Notes under the pieces: generated by a model
Databases searched by the model: none
What the model was told of the DNA's origin: nothing
Seen by the model: the letters and a program-made list of their open reading frames with translations, nothing else
Made by a program: the position numbers and the translations under genes
Shown here: piece by piece, positions 42,201-54,776 of the stretch
Position numbering within the stretch: position 1 is the first letter of the stretch
Layout of the letters: each line of letters opens with the position of its first letter
Source: Planosporangium thailandense
Lineage (GTDB): Bacteria > Actinomycetota > Actinomycetes > Mycobacteriales > Micromonosporaceae
Direction of reading: 5' to 3'
Length of the DNA: 64,000 nucleotides
Assembly: GCF_011947195.1 (NCBI RefSeq)
Contig: NZ_JAATVY010000007.1
Span: 124,001-188,000, forward strand

Positions 42201-45200
42201 CCCGCCCGACCAGGTGGTGGCCACCCAGTAGCCGGCCTCGGCGGCGAGCCGGTGCAGCGCCGCCGGCTCCACCGCCGGCCCCGGCGGTGCGGTGAGGACG
42301 GTACGCACGGACTCCACGTCGGCGGCGTCGACAAGGGCGCGCGCGGCGGCGACCTCGGCGGCCACCCGGGCGTTGGGCACTCCGACGACGCGCAGCTGCG
42401 CGGGCCGCTCCTGTGACAGCAGCTCGCGCAACGCCCCGACGGTGGCCACCTCGCCGCCCCAGCGCACGGTCCGCGCCGGCGCGAACGGCCGCGCGGCCGT
42501 CGGTGCCTTGCGCAGGACCACCTCGTACCGGTACCGGCTCAGCTCGTTGTCGAAGTCGCCCTGCTTGAGGTGGATCTCGACGCCGTCGATCCCGTCGACG
42601 ACCGTCCGCAGCGCGGGGAAGAACTCCGGGTCGAGCAGCAGCTCGTTCTCCACCAGCAGCCCGTGCTCCACGCCGGCGCGCAGCGCCGCCACGTCGGCGC
42701 GCGGGCGCATCAGCTGGATCCCGGTCTGCAGAGCACGGTGCAGCCGCAGGTTGCGGATGTCACCGAGGTACACCGCTCCGCCCGGGCGCAGCAGCCCGAC
42801 CGCCCGGCGCAGCACGTCGACGACGTAGTCCGCCCCCGGGAAGTACTGCACGACGGAGTTGAGCACGACCGTGTCGAAGAAGTCCTCGGGAAGCCCGGAG
42901 AAGTCGTGTGCCGGTTGGGCGCGCAGCTCCACCCGGTCGGCGATGTCGGGCTCCCGGGCCACCTGCCGGGCCAGGTTCTCCACCGCGACCGGGGAGAAGT
43001 CGGTGCCCCAGTACGCCGCGCAGCGCGGCGCGACGGCGGCCAGGATCAGTCCACTGCCGACACCGATCTCCAGCACCCGGCGGGGCCGCAACGCGAGCAC
43101 CTGCCCGGCGGTGTACTCACGCCACGCGAGCATCTCCGGCAGCGGAATCGGAGCACCGGTGTAGCTGGAGTTCCAGCCGCCGAAGTTCGTACCGAAGCCG
43201 CCCGTCCCGGTGTGCTCGCGGTACATCGAGTCGTACAGCTGCCGCCAGTCGCCGACCGACTGCGCCGCGCCGTCGTCGTCGCGGCCGGCGGCCTCGTCGG
43301 CCCCGGGCACCACGTAGGCGACCAGCCGCTTGTCCCCGGGGCCGTCGGCGCGCGCCACCACCGCCACCTGGCCGACACCGGCACAACGCGCCGCGGCCGC
43401 CTCGATCTCGCCCAGCTCGATCCGGAAGCCCCGCACCTTGACCTGGTCGTCCAGGCGGCCCAGGTACTCCAGCTCACCGGCGGCGTTCCAGCGCACCTGG
43501 TCCCCGGTGCGGTACATCCGCCCGCCGTCGGCGTCGAACGGATTGGCGACGAACCGCTCGGCGGTCAGCGCGGGCCGCCCGAAGTATCCGCGGGCCAGTC
43601 CCACCCCTGCGATGTAGAGCTCGCCGGCCACGCCGACCGGTACCGGTTGGAGCGCGCCGTCGAGCACGTACACCTGCATGTTGTCCAGCGGGCGCCCGAT
43701 CGGCACGCTGTTCGGCACGCCGTCGGCGGCGCGGATGGGGTGCCGGGTGGCGAACGTCGTCGTCTCGGTCGGGCCGTAGCCGTCGACCACCATGATTCCC
43801 GGACACGCCGCGCGGACCCGGCGTACCGCCTCCGCGGGGACGACGTCGCCTCCGGTCCACACCTCGCGGACCCCGGCCAGGCACTCCGGCGACTCGTCCG
43901 CCAGCACCCGGAACAGTCCGGCGGTCAGCCAGAGCGCGGAGACCTGCCGCTCGCCGATCACCTTGGCCAGGGCGGCGATGTCCAGCTCACCCGGGCGCGC
44001 CACGACCACGTGGCCGCCGGAGAGCAGGGGAACCCACAGCTCGTACGTCGAGGCGTCGAAGGCGGCCGGGGAGTGGAACAGCACCCGTCGGTGCGCCCCG
44101 GTGGCGAAGGACCGGTCCCGCGCCAGACCGACGACGTCGCGATGGGTCACCGCCACACCCTTGGGCACGCCGGTCGACCCGGACGTGTACATGATGTAGG
44201 CCAGCCGCCCGGGATGTCCCGGCAGCCCCGGGTCGGTCACGCCCACCTCGGGGCCGACCGGCTCCACCACCGAGACGACCCGCACCGCCGGGCCGAACGC
44301 CCCGGGGTCGGCGGTGCCGTCGGTGAGCACCACCGACGCCCCGGTGTCCGCGACGATGTGCGCCAGCCGGTCGGCCGGGTAGCGCTCGTCGAGCGGCACG
44401 TACGCTCCGCCGGCCTTGAGCACCGCGAGGATGGAGACGATGAGGTGCGCGGAGCGCTCCTGCAGGATCGCCACCGGCTCCTCGGGACGCAGCCCCATGC
44501 CGAGCAGCCGGTGCGCCAGGGCGTTGGCCGCGGCGTTGAGCTGGGCGTACGTCAGCGTCGTGTCGCCGGCGCTGACCGCCACGGCGGTCGGTGCGCGACG
44601 CACCTGCGCTTCGAACAGGTCGACCAGCGTGGCGTCCGGCAGGGGGTTCTCGGTGCCGTTCCAGCTCACCAGCACCCGCTCCCGTTCGGCGTCGGAGAGC
44701 CCGGCGAGCTGCTGGATGCGTACCTCGCTGTCCCGGCTGACCGCCTCGAGCATGCGGTTGACGCGCTGCACGACCGCCTCGGCGGCCGGCTTTTCGACCA
44801 GGTCGGCGCGGTAGTCCAGGCGCAGGTGGAGCTGACCGTCCACAATCGCCGCGAACAGGGTCAGCACGTAGTGCGCGGAGTCCCGGGCCACCAGGCCCCG
44901 GATGGTCAGGTCGTCGCCGATCGTGCCCCGCAGCGAGTTCTCGTCGACCGGATAGTTCTCCAGCACCATATTGGTGTCGAACAGCTCCCGCTGGTCGATG
45001 AGCGCCTGGATCCTGTTCAGGCCGAGATGCTGGTGCGGCAGCAGCGCCACCTGCTCACCCTGTAGCCGGGTCAGCAACGACGTCATGGTCTCGTCGGGGG
45101 CGAACCGCACCCGTACCGGCACGGTGTTGACGAACAGTCCGACCATCTTCTCCATGCCGGGGATCTCCGGCGGCCGTCCCGACACGGTCGCGCCGAACAG

Positions 45201-46010
45201 CACGTCACGACTGCCGATCAGGTCGGCGACGACGACGCCCCACACGCCCTGCACGACCGTGTTGACGGTGACGCCGTGCCGCCTGGCGTAGGCCTCCAGG
45301 GCCCCCGTCACCTCAGGTCCGGCGACGAGCACCGTCTGGTGCGGTGTCACCGAGGTGCGGCCGGGGTCGGCGTCGGCGACGAGGGTGGGGCCCTCGACGC
45401 CGGCCAGGGCGTGCCGCCACGCCGCCTCCGCCGCCGGTACGTCCTGCTTGCCGAGCCACGTCAGGTAGTCGCGATAGGGGGTCGCGGCGGGCAGCCGCGC
45501 GTCGCCCCCGCGGCTGGCGTACAGCGTGAACAGCTCGCTGACGACGACGGCGGTGGACCACCCGTCCAGCACGATGTGGTGGTTGGTCATCACCAGGCGA
45601 TGCCGGTGCGGGCCCAGCCGCACCAGCGTGAAGCGCAGCAGCGGTGGCCGGTCCAGGGCGAACCGGCGGACCCGGTCGTCGTCCATGAGGCGCGACAGCT
45701 CGGCGTCACGTCGGCCCTCCTCGACCTCGGTGAGATCCACCTCGGTGAACGACACCGTCACGTCGCTGAGGACCGCCTGGATAGGGTCGCCCGACTTCCG
45801 GGTCTTGAACGCCGTCCGCAGCGCGTCGTGCCGGGAGACCACCGCCTGGGCCGCCGCGCGCAGGGCGGCGACGTCGAGCGGTCCTTCCAGGTCGAACCCG
45901 AGCTGCACGGTGTACACGTCGGTGCCGCGCTGGTCGTACAGGGCGTGGAAATGCAGGCCCTGTTGGACCGGGGTGAGGGGCAGGACATCCTGAAGGTGGG
46001 GCCGAGTCAC
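36228..46010 (-). CDS. NRPS, C-A(nMT)-PCP-E-C-A-PCP-TE (two modules)
   Basis: 3260 residues. Domains: C (1-430; HHIVLDG at 144), A (450-900), an N-methyltransferase inserted between A8 and A10 (about 915-1165; [22 protein letters not shown]), PCP (LGGDSI near 1403), E (about 1455-1900; HHLVVDG, FNYLGR), C (about 1950-2390; HHILLDG), A (about 2415-2880), PCP (LGGNSL) and a C-terminal TE (about 2995-3260; GWSFGG). Aligned by eye to GrsA, the specificity codes are DAYWWGGTFK and DAYWWGGVFK, both close to the Val code DAFWIGGTFK. The first module should add N-methyl-D-Val-like and the second a Val-like residue, then release or cyclise the chain. GTG 46010 overlaps the upstream NRPS stop by 4 bases, better than TTG 46025. 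Confidence 0.95.
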   Translation of the reverse strand: MTRPHLQDVLPLTPVQQGLHFHALYDQRGTDVYTVQLGFDLEGPLDVAALRAAAQAVVSRHDALRTAFKTRKSGDPIQAVLSDVTVSFTEVDLTEVEEGRRDAELSRLMDDDRVRRFALDRPPLLRFTLVRLGPHRHRLVMTNHHIVLDGWSTAVVVSELFTLYASRGGDARLPAATPYRDYLTWLGKQDVPAAEAAWRHALAGVEGPTLVADADPGRTSVTPHQTVLVAGPEVTGALEAYARRHGVTVNTVVQGVWGVVVADLIGSRDVLFGATVSGRPPEIPGMEKMVGLFVNTVPVRVRFAPDETMTSLLTRLQGEQVALLPHQHLGLNRIQALIDQRELFDTNMVLENYPVDENSLRGTIGDDLTIRGLVARDSAHYVLTLFAAIVDGQLHLRLDYRADLVEKPAAEAVVQRVNRMLEAVSRDSEVRIQQLAGLSDAERERVLVSWNGTENPLPDATLVDLFEAQVRRAPTAVAVSAGDTTLTYAQLNAAANALAHRLLGMGLRPEEPVAILQERSAHLIVSILAVLKAGGAYVPLDERYPADRLAHIVADTGASVVLTDGTADPGAFGPAVRVVSVVEPVGPEVGVTDPGLPGHPGRLAYIMYTSGSTGVPKGVAVTHRDVVGLARDRSFATGAHRRVLFHSPAAFDASTYELWVPLLSGGHVVVARPGELDIAALAKVIGERQVSALWLTAGLFRVLADESPECLAGVREVWTGGDVVPAEAVRRVRAACPGIMVVDGYGPTETTTFATRHPIRAADGVPNSVPIGRPLDNMQVYVLDGALQPVPVGVAGELYIAGVGLARGYFGRPALTAERFVANPFDADGGRMYRTGDQVRWNAAGELEYLGRLDDQVKVRGFRIELGEIEAAAARCAGVGQVAVVARADGPGDKRLVAYVVPGADEAAGRDDDGAAQSVGDWRQLYDSMYREHTGTGGFGTNFGGWNSSYTGAPIPLPEMLAWREYTAGQVLALRPRRVLEIGVGSGLILAAVAPRCAAYWGTDFSPVAVENLARQVAREPDIADRVELRAQPAHDFSGLPEDFFDTVVLNSVVQYFPGADYVVDVLRRAVGLLRPGGAVYLGDIRNLRLHRALQTGIQLMRPRADVAALRAGVEHGLLVENELLLDPEFFPALRTVVDGIDGVEIHLKQGDFDNELSRYRYEVVLRKAPTAARPFAPARTVRWGGEVATVGALRELLSQERPAQLRVVGVPNARVAAEVAAARALVDAADVESVRTVLTAPPGPAVEPAALHRLAAEAGYWVATTWSGGGAEDTFDAVLVSAAEAAAAPPTDFYLAAPGARPEAYANTPVSARSRAELEAAVLAELRGRLPEYMVPSSVMVIDALPLTPNGKVDRRALPAPHVAAATTGRAPRTPQESTLSELFAEVLRLPQVGVDDSFFDLGGDSISSIQLVSRARKAGLLFSPRDVFTHKTVAALAAAVNCLADQAAEPPEAAIGVVPLTPIGHWLRELGGPIDGFSQSVLLRTPAELSLPRLTELVQALVDHHDALRGRLVDDGGWSLDIPPKGSVRVDGLIERVDVAHLGAEPLDDVVAAHAERARDRLAPRSGVMLRAVWFDAGPARPGRLLLVVHHLVVDGVSWRILMSDLADGWRCVQSGSPIQLTPVGTSLRRWSQHLVEAARTPERVAELAAWRAVGRAGGRLELNRARDDRDVVGTFRAVTRRLPVEVTIPLLTQVPAVFHAGVNDVLLTALGIAVADWRRRRGGADERALLLQLESHGREHDADGIDLSRTVGWFTGMHPARLDLGELDLDDALAGGPEAAAALKRIKEQLRALPPDHGLGFGLLRYLNPDTAAELAADPAPEIAFNYLGRLDTAASTASGDWLPAPESGLLGGGADPDMPAPHALQINAATEDSEAGPALSVTWSWPGALLDEDAVVELADTWLRALDALTVCAARPGAGGFTPSDLPLVRLGQAEIEQLEAAQPGLVDVWPLAPLQDGLLFHAQYDDQAPDVYNVQTYFDLDGPLDVRGLRAAARALLRRHDNLRTAFHRRLRGDAVQVVLSDVDVPWAEVDLTAHEPGRRAEELERVLAADRAERFDVTRPPLLRFTLIKRGPQQHTVLMTNHHILLDGWSMPLLFAELFELYNRRRDEAVPPPTPYREYLSWVARRDLAGAETVWRESLAGVDDATLVAPVDPARRAAVPAHAVATLSPELTAALTASARQSDLTLNTFFQGAWGLVLAYLTGRDDVLFGGTVSGRPAEIPGVESMVGLLINTLPVRVRVRPGQTLRDFFVGLQEWLAGVMDHQHVSLSRLQEIVGTAPLFDTITVFENYPVDSAQFRHPAPGLTMTAVNGHDATHYPLTLAAIPGDSLHLRLGYRPDLFTSADAERLLASMVRVLEAVASDLDQTVGRLPVVDAAERHRIIHEWNETGRRLPQAAFTIPELFTAQARLTPEATAVRASEATLTYRELDRRADGLADRLRRLGVRAETPVAVLQERSAGLVVSLLGILKAGGAYVPLDPRYPDDRLRDIVADTGAPVVLVDSANRQAAVRALPGRRVLTVEEPADPREAVAAGGHPVTRGHPGHLAYVMYTSGSTGTPKGVGVSHRDVTSLVFDRSFDTAAHGRVMLHSPVAFDASTYEIWVPLLRGGELVIAPPGALDLAVLGAFIAEHAVTAAWLTSGLFQLLVAEAPESLAGVAEVWAGGDVVPPNAVRRLLRQCPQTTVVNGYGPTETTVFALRHRVSSADTVTDPVPIGRPLDNMRVYLLDHALRPVPDGVAGELYIGGAGVARGYVGEPGLTAQRFVADPFGPAGGRMYRTGDLARRTGRGEVEFLGRTDDQVKIRGFRIEPGEVEAAIAGHPAVAQALVMVRDDGVTGKCLVAYVVPAPGAGSPDLADLRREVAGTVPSYAVPAAFVVLDQLPLTPVGKVDRRALPVPDRAAVSGHAAPETSEQEVLCGLFAAALGVPSVGIHDSFFELGGNSLTAAGLMHQVRSAMGTDLTVRHLYEAPTVAGVAARLGADRPAEGALAVLFPLRGEGDRAPIFCVHPGAGLSWMYSGLLPQLTGHPVYGLQARGLTDPDALPDTVREMAADYVEEIRKVRPAGPYHLLGWSFGGLVAHAMATRLEQAGERVELLAMVDAYPKPYGDDHEVSTDEQDVYAIMLDSVGVDRADLGPDPLDAARVAAVLRGGHSSLSGLAERDVAGIGRVLVNNMRLANTATFDRLRGDMLFIAAPHEDEPHLTVDSWRPYVAGRIHRRDVSCTHADMMQPGPARVIGRLIADWLDARDAGRNAESGR

Positions 46011-49000
46011 GGCACGATCTCCCAATCCGTGAGGAGCTCTTGTTCCAGCTCGTCGATTTCGTCCTGGCTGATCGGTACCGGCACGTCCGACGGCGTCAGG
46101 CCGCCCGCAGGCGCGACGGCACAGTGCTCGACCAGCGCCGTGAGCAACCGGAACCAGGCGTCGACCAGTTCACCGGCGTCCTGTTCGGACAGCAGCTGCG
46201 CCGGCCAGCCGACCACGACCTGCAGGTGCGGCCCGTCCGCCCGGTCTTCGGCGACCACGGTCACTTCCAGCACGTGCGACAAGGGGGTACGGGGGTCGAC
46301 GGCCGCGGCGGCGCTGGTCAGACCGTCGGCGCCGGTGATCACACTCCAGTCGGCGCCGTCGGCCGCCGGCAGGCGGCCCAGGTAGTTGAAGCCGATCTGC
46401 GGCTCCGGGTGGCGCGCCAGCGCCGGACGGGTGTCCGGGTTGACGTACCGCAGCAGGCCGTACCCGACCCCCCGGTCCGGGACCGCCCGCAGCTGTTCCT
46501 TGACCGCTTTCAGGGCCCGGAGGATTCCGGGACCGGTCCCGTCGACCTCCCCCGGGTCCAGCCGGACCGGGAAGATGCTGGTGAACCACCCCACCGTTCG
46601 GGACAGGTCCGCGGCGGCGGCGCCGTCGCGGCCGTGCCCCTCGAGGTCGATCAGGACGCTGCTGTCGCTGCCCAGGCCCCGGTCCTGACGCCACCGGGCC
46701 ACCGCGATCGCGAAGGTGGCCAGCAGCGCGTCGTTGACACCGGCCCGGAACGCCGCCGGCACCGACGTCAGCAACGGCTCGGTGACCGCCGTCGGTAGGG
46801 TCCGCACCAGGTGCGAGGCGGCGCGGACCAGATCCCGACCCGGGTCGAGCGGACGGTTGGCCAGCAGCGGATCGGCGCCGCGCATCGTCGCCGCCCAGTA
46901 CGGCAGCTCCGCCTCCCGGGCCGGATCGAACGCCGAGGCCGAGACCTGCTGTGCCCACCGGCGAAACGAGGTGCCGACCGGCGGAAGCTCAGGGGTACGG
47001 CCGGCGTCGGCCTCCCGCCACGCCTCGGCCAGGTCTGCCGCGACGATCCGCCACGAGATGCCGTCCACCACGAGGTGATGGGCGACCAGGAGCAGGACTC
47101 CGCTGCGGGACGGGCCCGCGTCGAACCACTCCGCCGCGATCATGCGTCCGTCGGCCGGCCTGATGGCCGCGGCCACCCGGGCCGCCCGTTCGCCCGCGGC
47201 GGCCCGCAGCCGCGCGTCGTCCCACCCACCGACGTCGACGCGGGTCACGCAGTCCTCGGCGCGGACCGCGCCGGCCGGAGGTACCGTCAGCGCCCCCTCG
47301 GTGCCGTGCCCGCCGGCGACGAAGGTGCCGCGAAGCACGGCGTGCCGGTCGAGGACAGCCTGTACGGCCACGAGCAGGCCGCGGTAGCCCAGCCCGGCCG
47401 GTACGCGCAGCGCCAGCGTCTGGTTGTAGCCGTCCACCGGCCCGCCCAGCTCCCGCCAGCGCCGCATGATCGGCGTCAGCGGGACCTCGCCGACCGGCTC
47501 GTCGGGCACGTCGTCGTCGGCGGCTGTCACGGAGCTGGCCACCGCTGCCAGGGCCGCCACCGTCTTGTGCTCGAAGACGTCCTTGGGGGTGAGGATGATG
47601 CCGGCCTTGCGGGCCCGGCTGACCAGCTGGATCGAGATGATGCTGTCCCCGCCGAGGGCGAAGAAGTCGTCCTGGACCCCCACCTCCGGCAGTCCGAGCA
47701 CCTCGGCGACCAGGGCGCAGAGCTGCTCCTCACCGGGAGTGCGGGCCGCGCCGCCCTTGACCGGCGCCGACAGCGCCGGGGCGGGCAGCGCCGCCCGGTC
47801 CAGCTTGCCGTTGGGGCTCAGGGGCAGCCGGTCGAGCATGACGAACAGGGCCGGGACCATGTAGTCGGGCAGCGTCGTCGCGGCGTGCCGGCGCAGCTCG
47901 TCCGGCGACGGAGCCGGGCCGGGGCCGGCCACCACGTATGCGACCAGGCGCTGCCCGAGGCCGTCGTCCTGCCGCGCGGCGACGGCCACCGCCGCCACGG
48001 TCGGGTGGCTCGCCAGCGCCGCCTCGATCTCCCCCAGCTCGATGCGGAACCCGCGGATCTTCACCTGGTGGTCGACGCGGCCGAGATAGTCCAGTGCCCC
48101 GTCGTCGCGCCACCGGGCCAGGTCGCCGGTGCGGTACATCCGCTCCCCCGGCTCCCCGAACGGATCGGCCACGAACCGCTGCGCCGACAGGCCGGGTCGG
48201 TCGAGGTAGCCGCGGGCCAGCTGAACACCTGACAGATACAGCTCGCCGACCTCCCCTACCGCCACCGGGCGCAGCCGCGCGTCGAGCACGTGCAGGCCGG
48301 TGTTCCAGACCGGTCGGCCGATCGGTACCGGGCCGGACTCGTCCGGCGCGCAGGGCCAGTACGTGACGTCGACCGCCGCCTCCGTCGGCCCGTACAGGTT
48401 GTGCAGCGTCGGCCCCGAACCGCCGTACAGCTCGTAGAACCGGTCACGCAGCTCCGCCGGGAGCGCCTCGCCGCTGCAGATGACCCGGCGCAGCCCCGTG
48501 CATGACACGGCTGCCGGCTCAGCGAGGAAGGGGCGCAGCATGGACGGTACGAAGTGGACCGTGGTGACGCCCGCGGCGGCGATCAGCCGGGCCAGGTACG
48601 CCGGGTCCTGCTGGCCGCCGGGCCGGGCGAGCACCAGCACGGCGCCCGTCAGCAACGGCCAGAACAGCTCCCACACCGAGACGTCGAAGCCGACCGACGT
48701 CTTCTGGAGAACGGCGTCTTCGCCGGTCAGCCCGTACTCGGCCTGCATCCAGCAGAGCCTGTTCACGATCGCCTCGTGCGTGACCACCGTGCCCTTCGGC
48801 GCGCCGGTGGAGCCCGACGTGTAGATGACGTACGCCGGATGACGGGGGCCGAGCGGGTGGCGACGGTCGGCGTCGCGCGGCGCGCCGTCATCGTGCCCGG
48901 CCAGCGTCTCCCGGGTTCGCGGATCGTCGAGGCAGACGGCGGGCAGGCCGTCCACCTGCGGCAGGACCGCCGCGATGTCGGTCGTGGTGAGCAGCAACGT

Positions 49001-52000
49001 GGGCGCCGCGTCGGTTAGCAGGTACGCGACGCGCTGCTGCGGGTAGTCCGGGTCGATCGGGACGTACGCCGCGCCGGCCTTGAGGACGGCCAGCACCGCC
49101 ACCATCATGTCGACCGACCGGTGCAGCGCCAGCGCCACCCGCCGCTCCGGTCCGACGCCACGGCCGATCAGGTGGTGCGCCAGCCGGTTTGCCCGCGCGT
49201 CGAGCTCGGCGTACGACAGGCTCACCTCGCCGAAGCGCACCGCCGGGGCGTCCGGTGTGCGGAAGACCTGCAGCTCGAACAGGCCCGGCAGCGTGATGCC
49301 CGGTACCGGCCGGCGCGCCCCGACGGTTGCGGCGGGCGGACGCTGCCGCGCCGCGCCGGTCAGGTCGAGGCGGCTCAGCGGGGTGTCCGGCTGCGCCGTG
49401 GCCGCGCCGAGCAGGCGTACCAGCAGCGCGGCGAACCGGTCGACCGTGTCGCGGTCGAACAGGTCGGTGGCGTACTCGATGAGCCCGTCGAGGCCGGCGG
49501 GTTCCCCGTCGTCGGTGCGCCGTGCCTGCAGATCGACGGTGAGGTCGAACTTGGCGGTGGTGCGCGGCACCGGCACCCGCTCGGTGCGCAGACCGGCCAG
49601 CGGCACCGGCGCGGGCTCCTGGTCGTTGAAGGCCAACATGACCTGGAAGAGCGGGTGCCGGGCGAGAGACCGGGCGGGTTTCAGCTCCTCGACCAGGCTG
49701 TCGAACGACACGTCCCGGTGCGCGAAGGCCGGGGCCGCCGCCTCGCGTGAACGTCCCACCAGCTCCCGCAGGCTCGGGTCGCCACCGGTGTCGGTCCGCA
49801 CCACGAGGGTGTTGACGAAGAAGCCGACCAGGTCCGCGAGGTCTTCGTCGTCGCGGCCGTCGACCGGGACGCCGATCGGGACGTCGGTGCCGGCTCCCAG
49901 CAGCGTGAGCAGCGCCGCTGTCGCGGCGTGCAGCACGACGAAGGTACTGGCGCCGCACGCCTTGGCGACCTCGACGATCCGCCGGTGCAGCTCCGCCGGG
50001 AGGTGGAGCGGCACGGAGTCGCCCCGGTGGCTGGCGGCGGCGGGCCGGGGCCGGTCGACGGGTAGCTCCAGGCAGTCGGGCAGTCCGGCCAGCGCCTGCG
50101 ACCAGTACGCCAACTGCCCGCCCGCCGGCGACTGCGGGTCGCCCGGGTCGCCGAGCCGGCGCTGGCGGCGCAGCGCGTGGTCGGCGTACTGCACCGCCAG
50201 CGGCTCCCAGGCCGGCTCGCGGCCGTCGCGCCGGGCCTCGTACGCGGCGGCCAGGTCGCGCATCAGCGGCCCGAGGGAGGCGCCGTCGCAGGCGATGTGG
50301 TGGACCACGAGGACGAGGACGTGCTCGGTGCCGTCGACGTCGAGCAGGGTCGCCCGCCACGGCAGCTGCACCGACAGCCGGAACCCCTCCTCGGCCGCCG
50401 CCCGTACCGCGTCCGGGACGTCCGCGCCCGCGACCCGCCGCACCGACACCTCGGGTGTCACCTCGTCGGCCGGCTGGACCAGCTGGTACGGCCGGCCGTC
50501 GAGCTCCGGGAAGCTGGTGCGCAGCGGCTCGTGGCGACGCATCACGTCGGTCAACGCCGCGACGAGGGCCGGCCGCTCGAGCGGTCCGGTCAGCCGCAGG
50601 GCGAGCGGAACGTTGTAGGTGCCGTCGGCGCCGTCGAGGCGGTTGAGGAACCACAACCGCCGCTGCGCGTCCGACAGCGGCAGGTGCGCCGGCCGGGTCG
50701 GCGCCGCCGTCTCGGGCCCGGCGGGCCGGGTGGCGTCCCAGGCGGCCAGCCGCGCGCCGACGATCTCGCCGATCTCCGCCAGCGGGGCCGGCTTCATCAG
50801 GTCGGTGTGCGCCCGTTCGATGGGCCGGACGTCGATGTGCCCGGAGACGTACGGCTGCCAGCGGTCCGGCGTCGGGGAGATGTCTATCTTGTCGAGGGTC
50901 GCCCGGAAGAACAGCACGTCCCCGTCGAACCACCCGGGAGCGTAGCGCTGGATGAGTTCACTCGCGTTCGCGTACACCCGCGTCATCGCCGTGATGTGGC
51001 GCTGCTCCAGCGACGCCAGCGGGCTGTCGACCTGGCGGAGAAGCTCCACGACCCGGGCGAACTCCAGTGGCTCCCCGTCGAGGCGGCGCCGGTCGTAGCC
51101 GGCGAAGTCCAGCAGGGTCGCCATCAGCTCCGGCTCGGTCAAGGGCGGTAGGGCCAGCCCCGGGTACGCGTCGAGAATGACGAGGAGGCCGACCTGCTCA
51201 CCGAGCGCCTGCAGCGCGGTGGCGATGGCGTGCGCCACCACTCCGCCCGAGGACCACCCCAGCAGGTGGTAGGGCCCGGTGGGCTGTGCCTTGCGGATCT
51301 CGTCGACGTACCGGGCGGCCATCTCGGCGACCGACTCCGGCAGCGGGTCGCCGCCGGACAGCCCCGGCGACTGCAGACCGTAGATCGGCTGCTCCGCGTC
51401 GGTGTGCCGCAGCAGCCCGGAGTAGATCCAGCTCAGGCCGGCGGCCGGATGGACGCAGAACAGCCCCGGTCGGGCGCCGCCCTGCCGCAGGGGCAGCAGG
51501 ACGGCCAGCGGGTCGTCCTGACCGCCGGCGGAGATCCGCTCCGCCAGCTCAGCCACGCTCGGCGCCTGGAACAGCGTGCCGATGGTGACCTCCGCGCCCA
51601 GCGTCGCGCGGATCCGGCCCACCAGTTGGGTGGCGATCAAGGAATGCCCCCCGAGGTGGAAGAAGTTGTCCCTGATGCCGACCGACGGCACTCCCAGGGC
51701 CTCGGCGAACAGTTCGCACAGCACCTCTTCGCGCGGGTTGCGGGGGCAGCCGGACCCTGCTGAGGCCGCGTAGCTCGGGGCCGGGAGGGCCGCGCGGTCC
51801 AGCTTGCCGTTGTTGGTCAGCGGCAGCGCGTCCAGCAGGACCACCGTCGCCGGCACCATGTGCTCGGGCAGCACCGAAGCGGCGTGCTCCCGTAGCTCGT
51901 CCAGGCCGTCGGCGTCGGCCGGCACCACGTACGCGACCAGGCGCCGGTCTCCGGGCTGGTCCTCCCGCGCCACCACGGCGACCTGCGCCACGGCCGGATG

Positions 52001-54664
52001 ACCCGCGAGCACCGCCTCGATCTCACCCAGCTCGATGCGGAAACCGCGGACCTTCACCTGGGCGTCGGCGCGGCCGACGAACTCCAGGTCGCCGTCGTCG
52101 TTCCAGCGGGCGACGTCACCGGTCCGGTACATCCGGTCACCGGGTGCGCCGAAGGGGTGGGCCACGAACCGCTCGGCGGTCAGCGCCGCCCGGCGCAGGT
52201 ACCCGCGGGCCAGTCCGGGACCCGAGACGTACATCTCGCCCGCGACACCGGGGGGCACGGGACGCAGGCTGTGGTCGAGCACGTGCACGCTCAGGTCGGG
52301 GATCTCGCGGCCGATCACGCTCTGCACGGCCCGGGTACGGCCGGCGTCGAGCGCCAGGTACGACACGTGCACCGTGGTCTCGGTGATGCCGTACATGTTC
52401 ACCAGGACGGGAGCGTCGGGATGGCGCTCGTACCACTCCCGCAGCCGCCACAGGTCGAGCGCCTCGCCGCCGAAGATGACCCAGCGCAGCGCGAGGTCCT
52501 GTGGGTGCGCCTGCCCTTCGGCCTCGGCCTGCATGAGCTGGTAGAAGGCTGACGGCGTCTGGTTGAGCACGGTCACGCGGTGGCGTGCCAGCAGCGCCAG
52601 GAAGTCCCGGGGCGACCTGCTGACCTCGTAGGGCACGACGACCAGCCGGCCGCCGTGCAGCAGCGGGCCCCAGATCTCCCAGACCGAGAAGTCGAACGCG
52701 TACGAGTGGAAGAGGGTCCAGACGTCGTCGGGTCCGAAGTGGAACCAGTGCCGGGTGGCGTCGAACAGCCGTACCACGTTGCGGTGCGGGACGACGACTC
52801 CCTTCGGCTTCCCGGTGGAGCCGGAGGTGTAGATGATGTACGCCGCGTTCTCCGGACGCAGCCGTCGCGTCCGGTCGAGGCCCGTGGGGTCACCGGTCGG
52901 GTAGCGGCGCAGGCGGTGGACAACCTCCTCGTCACCGAGGTCCACGACCGGCACGCCGGCCAGGCCGGCCGGGAGGTCGTCACGGCCAAGCGTGACCAGT
53001 GCCGACGGCTGCGCGTCAGCGATCATGAAGGCGATCCGCTCGGCCGGGTAGGCGGAGTCGAGCGGAAGGTACGCGGCACCCGCCTTGAGCACGGCGAGGA
53101 CCGCCACGATCAGCTCCGCCGACCGGGGCAGGGCCAGCGCCACCACCTGTTCCGGGCCGACCCCCTGGTCGATCAGGTGGTGTGCGAGCTGGTTCGCCCG
53201 GGCGTTCAGGTCCCGGTAGGTCAACGCGCTGTCGCCGTCGACCACCGCGACGCGGTCCGGATGTGCGGCCGCCTCCTCGGCGAAAAGGTCGGTGATGGTC
53301 GTGCCGGTCTCGCCGGCGGAGGACTCGACGGAGCGCCGCAGCTCCTCGCCGGTCAGCACGTCCACCGTACCGATAGGACGGTCGACGTCCGCGGCCGCCA
53401 GGTTGCTCAGGAACCCGAGGAAGTGGCGCTGGTGCCGCTCCACGTCGGCGTCGGAGTACGCCGCCGGGTTGGCGTCCACGTCGACCTGGAGATCGGCGCC
53501 GCTGCCCCGGTCGTACACGATGAACGACATGTCGTCGGCCGGGCCGATGGCGAGGTTGTGCACCGTGGCGCGATGACCGCCGAATCGCAGGTCGTAGTCG
53601 AACATCATGATGTTCACCTGCGGCCCGATCAGCCGCTGGTCCTCTTCCAGCAGCCGCAGGTCGCGACGCAGGTCCTCGAAGCGGTACCGCTGGTGGCGCA
53701 GCACGGTCCGCATCCGGCCGAGGGCGTGCCGCAGGGCGTCGCCGACGCTCATGTACGGGCGGATGGCCACGCGCAGCGGCAGCACGTTGGAGACCATGCC
53801 GGGAACGCTGCGCGCCTGCCGTCCGAGCCGGGTGGTGACCGGCAGGCCCAGGACCACCTCCGCCGATCCGGTCATCCGCTGGAGGTAGGTGGCGGTGGCG
53901 GCGATGACCACGGCCGGCCAGGGGACGCCGGCCTCGGCGGCCAGGTCGCGCAGCCGGCCGGCCGCGTCGGCGCCAAGATGGGCGGTACGGCGCACCAGCG
54001 ACCGCGCCGCCGGCGGTCGGGCCCCGCACAGGCTCACCGGCTCCGGGCGGTCGGCCAGCGCCTCGGCCCAGTAGCGCCGGTCCGCGTCGAACTGTGCCGA
54101 GCCGCGATAGGCCTCCTCGGCCGCCAGGAGCGTCGACAGGCTCGGAAAGGGGTTCGCGGACGGCTCGTCGCCGGCCACCAACGACGTGTAGACCTCGGCC
54201 ACCCGCTGCGCGATGAGAGCGACGGTGAACCCGTCGACCGCCAGGTGATGGTAGCGGTGGTACCACAGGTAGTGCTCGGACGAGAGCCGGAACAGCGCGA
54301 ACAGGAACAGCGGCCCGGACTCCAGGTCGACCGGCGTGGCGAGGTCGGCGCGCATCCACCGCTCCGCCGCGGCGCGTGGGTCGGGTTCGGCGCTGACGTC
54401 GACCTCGTGCAGCGGTGTCGGCGCCGCGTCCACCACCCGCTGCCGGGGGCCCTCGGCGGTCTGGACGAAGCTGGCGCGAAGCGCGTCGGCCTCGGACACG
54501 ACCTGCCGCAACGCCGACGCGAAGAGGCCGGGGTCGACCGGCCCGTGAATCTCGAGGTACTCGCCGGCGTTGTAGATGGTGTTGGCCGGGTCGAGCTGCT
54601 GAGCGAACCAGATGCCGGACTGTGCAGCGGTGAGCGGCCGGTCGTGCGTGCGCGGAGCTGGCAT
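46007..54664 (-). CDS. NRPS, C-A-PCP-TE-C-A-PCP-E with an internal thioesterase
   Basis: 2885 residues. Domains: an EntF/DhbF-like C (1-430; HHLAVDG at 139), A (455-960), PCP (LGGHSL near 1005), a complete TE (about 1065-1310; [24 protein letters not shown] near 1136), C (about 1325-1760; HHIACDG), A (1790-2300), PCP (LGGDSI near 2340) and a C-terminal E (about 2395-2850). Codes read by eye against GrsA are DFWNIGMVHK (matches Thr) and DVWHISLVDK (close to Ser). The first C probably takes an acyl group from a free ACP. The second module yields D-Ser. The first half alone (C-A-PCP-TE) has the layout of EntF, suggesting an ancestral gene fusion. It begins 112 bases after the isomerase gene. Confidence 0.95.
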   Translation of the reverse strand: MPAPRTHDRPLTAAQSGIWFAQQLDPANTIYNAGEYLEIHGPVDPGLFASALRQVVSEADALRASFVQTAEGPRQRVVDAAPTPLHEVDVSAEPDPRAAAERWMRADLATPVDLESGPLFLFALFRLSSEHYLWYHRYHHLAVDGFTVALIAQRVAEVYTSLVAGDEPSANPFPSLSTLLAAEEAYRGSAQFDADRRYWAEALADRPEPVSLCGARPPAARSLVRRTAHLGADAAGRLRDLAAEAGVPWPAVVIAATATYLQRMTGSAEVVLGLPVTTRLGRQARSVPGMVSNVLPLRVAIRPYMSVGDALRHALGRMRTVLRHQRYRFEDLRRDLRLLEEDQRLIGPQVNIMMFDYDLRFGGHRATVHNLAIGPADDMSFIVYDRGSGADLQVDVDANPAAYSDADVERHQRHFLGFLSNLAAADVDRPIGTVDVLTGEELRRSVESSAGETGTTITDLFAEEAAAHPDRVAVVDGDSALTYRDLNARANQLAHHLIDQGVGPEQVVALALPRSAELIVAVLAVLKAGAAYLPLDSAYPAERIAFMIADAQPSALVTLGRDDLPAGLAGVPVVDLGDEEVVHRLRRYPTGDPTGLDRTRRLRPENAAYIIYTSGSTGKPKGVVVPHRNVVRLFDATRHWFHFGPDDVWTLFHSYAFDFSVWEIWGPLLHGGRLVVVPYEVSRSPRDFLALLARHRVTVLNQTPSAFYQLMQAEAEGQAHPQDLALRWVIFGGEALDLWRLREWYERHPDAPVLVNMYGITETTVHVSYLALDAGRTRAVQSVIGREIPDLSVHVLDHSLRPVPPGVAGEMYVSGPGLARGYLRRAALTAERFVAHPFGAPGDRMYRTGDVARWNDDGDLEFVGRADAQVKVRGFRIELGEIEAVLAGHPAVAQVAVVAREDQPGDRRLVAYVVPADADGLDELREHAASVLPEHMVPATVVLLDALPLTNNGKLDRAALPAPSYAASAGSGCPRNPREEVLCELFAEALGVPSVGIRDNFFHLGGHSLIATQLVGRIRATLGAEVTIGTLFQAPSVAELAERISAGGQDDPLAVLLPLRQGGARPGLFCVHPAAGLSWIYSGLLRHTDAEQPIYGLQSPGLSGGDPLPESVAEMAARYVDEIRKAQPTGPYHLLGWSSGGVVAHAIATALQALGEQVGLLVILDAYPGLALPPLTEPELMATLLDFAGYDRRRLDGEPLEFARVVELLRQVDSPLASLEQRHITAMTRVYANASELIQRYAPGWFDGDVLFFRATLDKIDISPTPDRWQPYVSGHIDVRPIERAHTDLMKPAPLAEIGEIVGARLAAWDATRPAGPETAAPTRPAHLPLSDAQRRLWFLNRLDGADGTYNVPLALRLTGPLERPALVAALTDVMRRHEPLRTSFPELDGRPYQLVQPADEVTPEVSVRRVAGADVPDAVRAAAEEGFRLSVQLPWRATLLDVDGTEHVLVLVVHHIACDGASLGPLMRDLAAAYEARRDGREPAWEPLAVQYADHALRRQRRLGDPGDPQSPAGGQLAYWSQALAGLPDCLELPVDRPRPAAASHRGDSVPLHLPAELHRRIVEVAKACGASTFVVLHAATAALLTLLGAGTDVPIGVPVDGRDDEDLADLVGFFVNTLVVRTDTGGDPSLRELVGRSREAAAPAFAHRDVSFDSLVEELKPARSLARHPLFQVMLAFNDQEPAPVPLAGLRTERVPVPRTTAKFDLTVDLQARRTDDGEPAGLDGLIEYATDLFDRDTVDRFAALLVRLLGAATAQPDTPLSRLDLTGAARQRPPAATVGARRPVPGITLPGLFELQVFRTPDAPAVRFGEVSLSYAELDARANRLAHHLIGRGVGPERRVALALHRSVDMMVAVLAVLKAGAAYVPIDPDYPQQRVAYLLTDAAPTLLLTTTDIAAVLPQVDGLPAVCLDDPRTRETLAGHDDGAPRDADRRHPLGPRHPAYVIYTSGSTGAPKGTVVTHEAIVNRLCWMQAEYGLTGEDAVLQKTSVGFDVSVWELFWPLLTGAVLVLARPGGQQDPAYLARLIAAAGVTTVHFVPSMLRPFLAEPAAVSCTGLRRVICSGEALPAELRDRFYELYGGSGPTLHNLYGPTEAAVDVTYWPCAPDESGPVPIGRPVWNTGLHVLDARLRPVAVGEVGELYLSGVQLARGYLDRPGLSAQRFVADPFGEPGERMYRTGDLARWRDDGALDYLGRVDHQVKIRGFRIELGEIEAALASHPTVAAVAVAARQDDGLGQRLVAYVVAGPGPAPSPDELRRHAATTLPDYMVPALFVMLDRLPLSPNGKLDRAALPAPALSAPVKGGAARTPGEEQLCALVAEVLGLPEVGVQDDFFALGGDSIISIQLVSRARKAGIILTPKDVFEHKTVAALAAVASSVTAADDDVPDEPVGEVPLTPIMRRWRELGGPVDGYNQTLALRVPAGLGYRGLLVAVQAVLDRHAVLRGTFVAGGHGTEGALTVPPAGAVRAEDCVTRVDVGGWDDARLRAAAGERAARVAAAIRPADGRMIAAEWFDAGPSRSGVLLLVAHHLVVDGISWRIVAADLAEAWREADAGRTPELPPVGTSFRRWAQQVSASAFDPAREAELPYWAATMRGADPLLANRPLDPGRDLVRAASHLVRTLPTAVTEPLLTSVPAAFRAGVNDALLATFAIAVARWRQDRGLGSDSSVLIDLEGHGRDGAAAADLSRTVGWFTSIFPVRLDPGEVDGTGPGILRALKAVKEQLRAVPDRGVGYGLLRYVNPDTRPALARHPEPQIGFNYLGRLPAADGADWSVITGADGLTSAAAAVDPRTPLSHVLEVTVVAEDRADGPHLQVVVGWPAQLLSEQDAGELVDAWFRLLTALVEHCAVAPAGGLTPSDVPVPISQDEIDELEQELLTDWEIVP

Positions 54665-54776
54665 GTCACATCACTCTCACTTAAGTCTCGATCCATCTCG
54701 CGTGGGCGCCCGCGACGGATCCGTGAACCCGCTCGGCGCCCGTCTGGCCGCACTGACCGCCGGGGAGCGTGTCCGC

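Noticed and set aside
39507-42416. 969-residue open frame on the plus strand inside the first listed NRPS gene, and similar long frames at 33903-35720, 36354-37445, 42570-45065, 46811-48232 and 52580-55024
   Set aside because: All lie opposite conserved NRPS or oxidoreductase domains. Their Arg/Ala/Gly/Val/Gln-rich sequences match no family. They are frame shadows of high-GC coding DNA.
36228-46010. Reading the second NRPS from TTG 46025
   Set aside because: GTG 46010 overlaps the upstream stop by 4 bases, the pattern seen throughout the operon.
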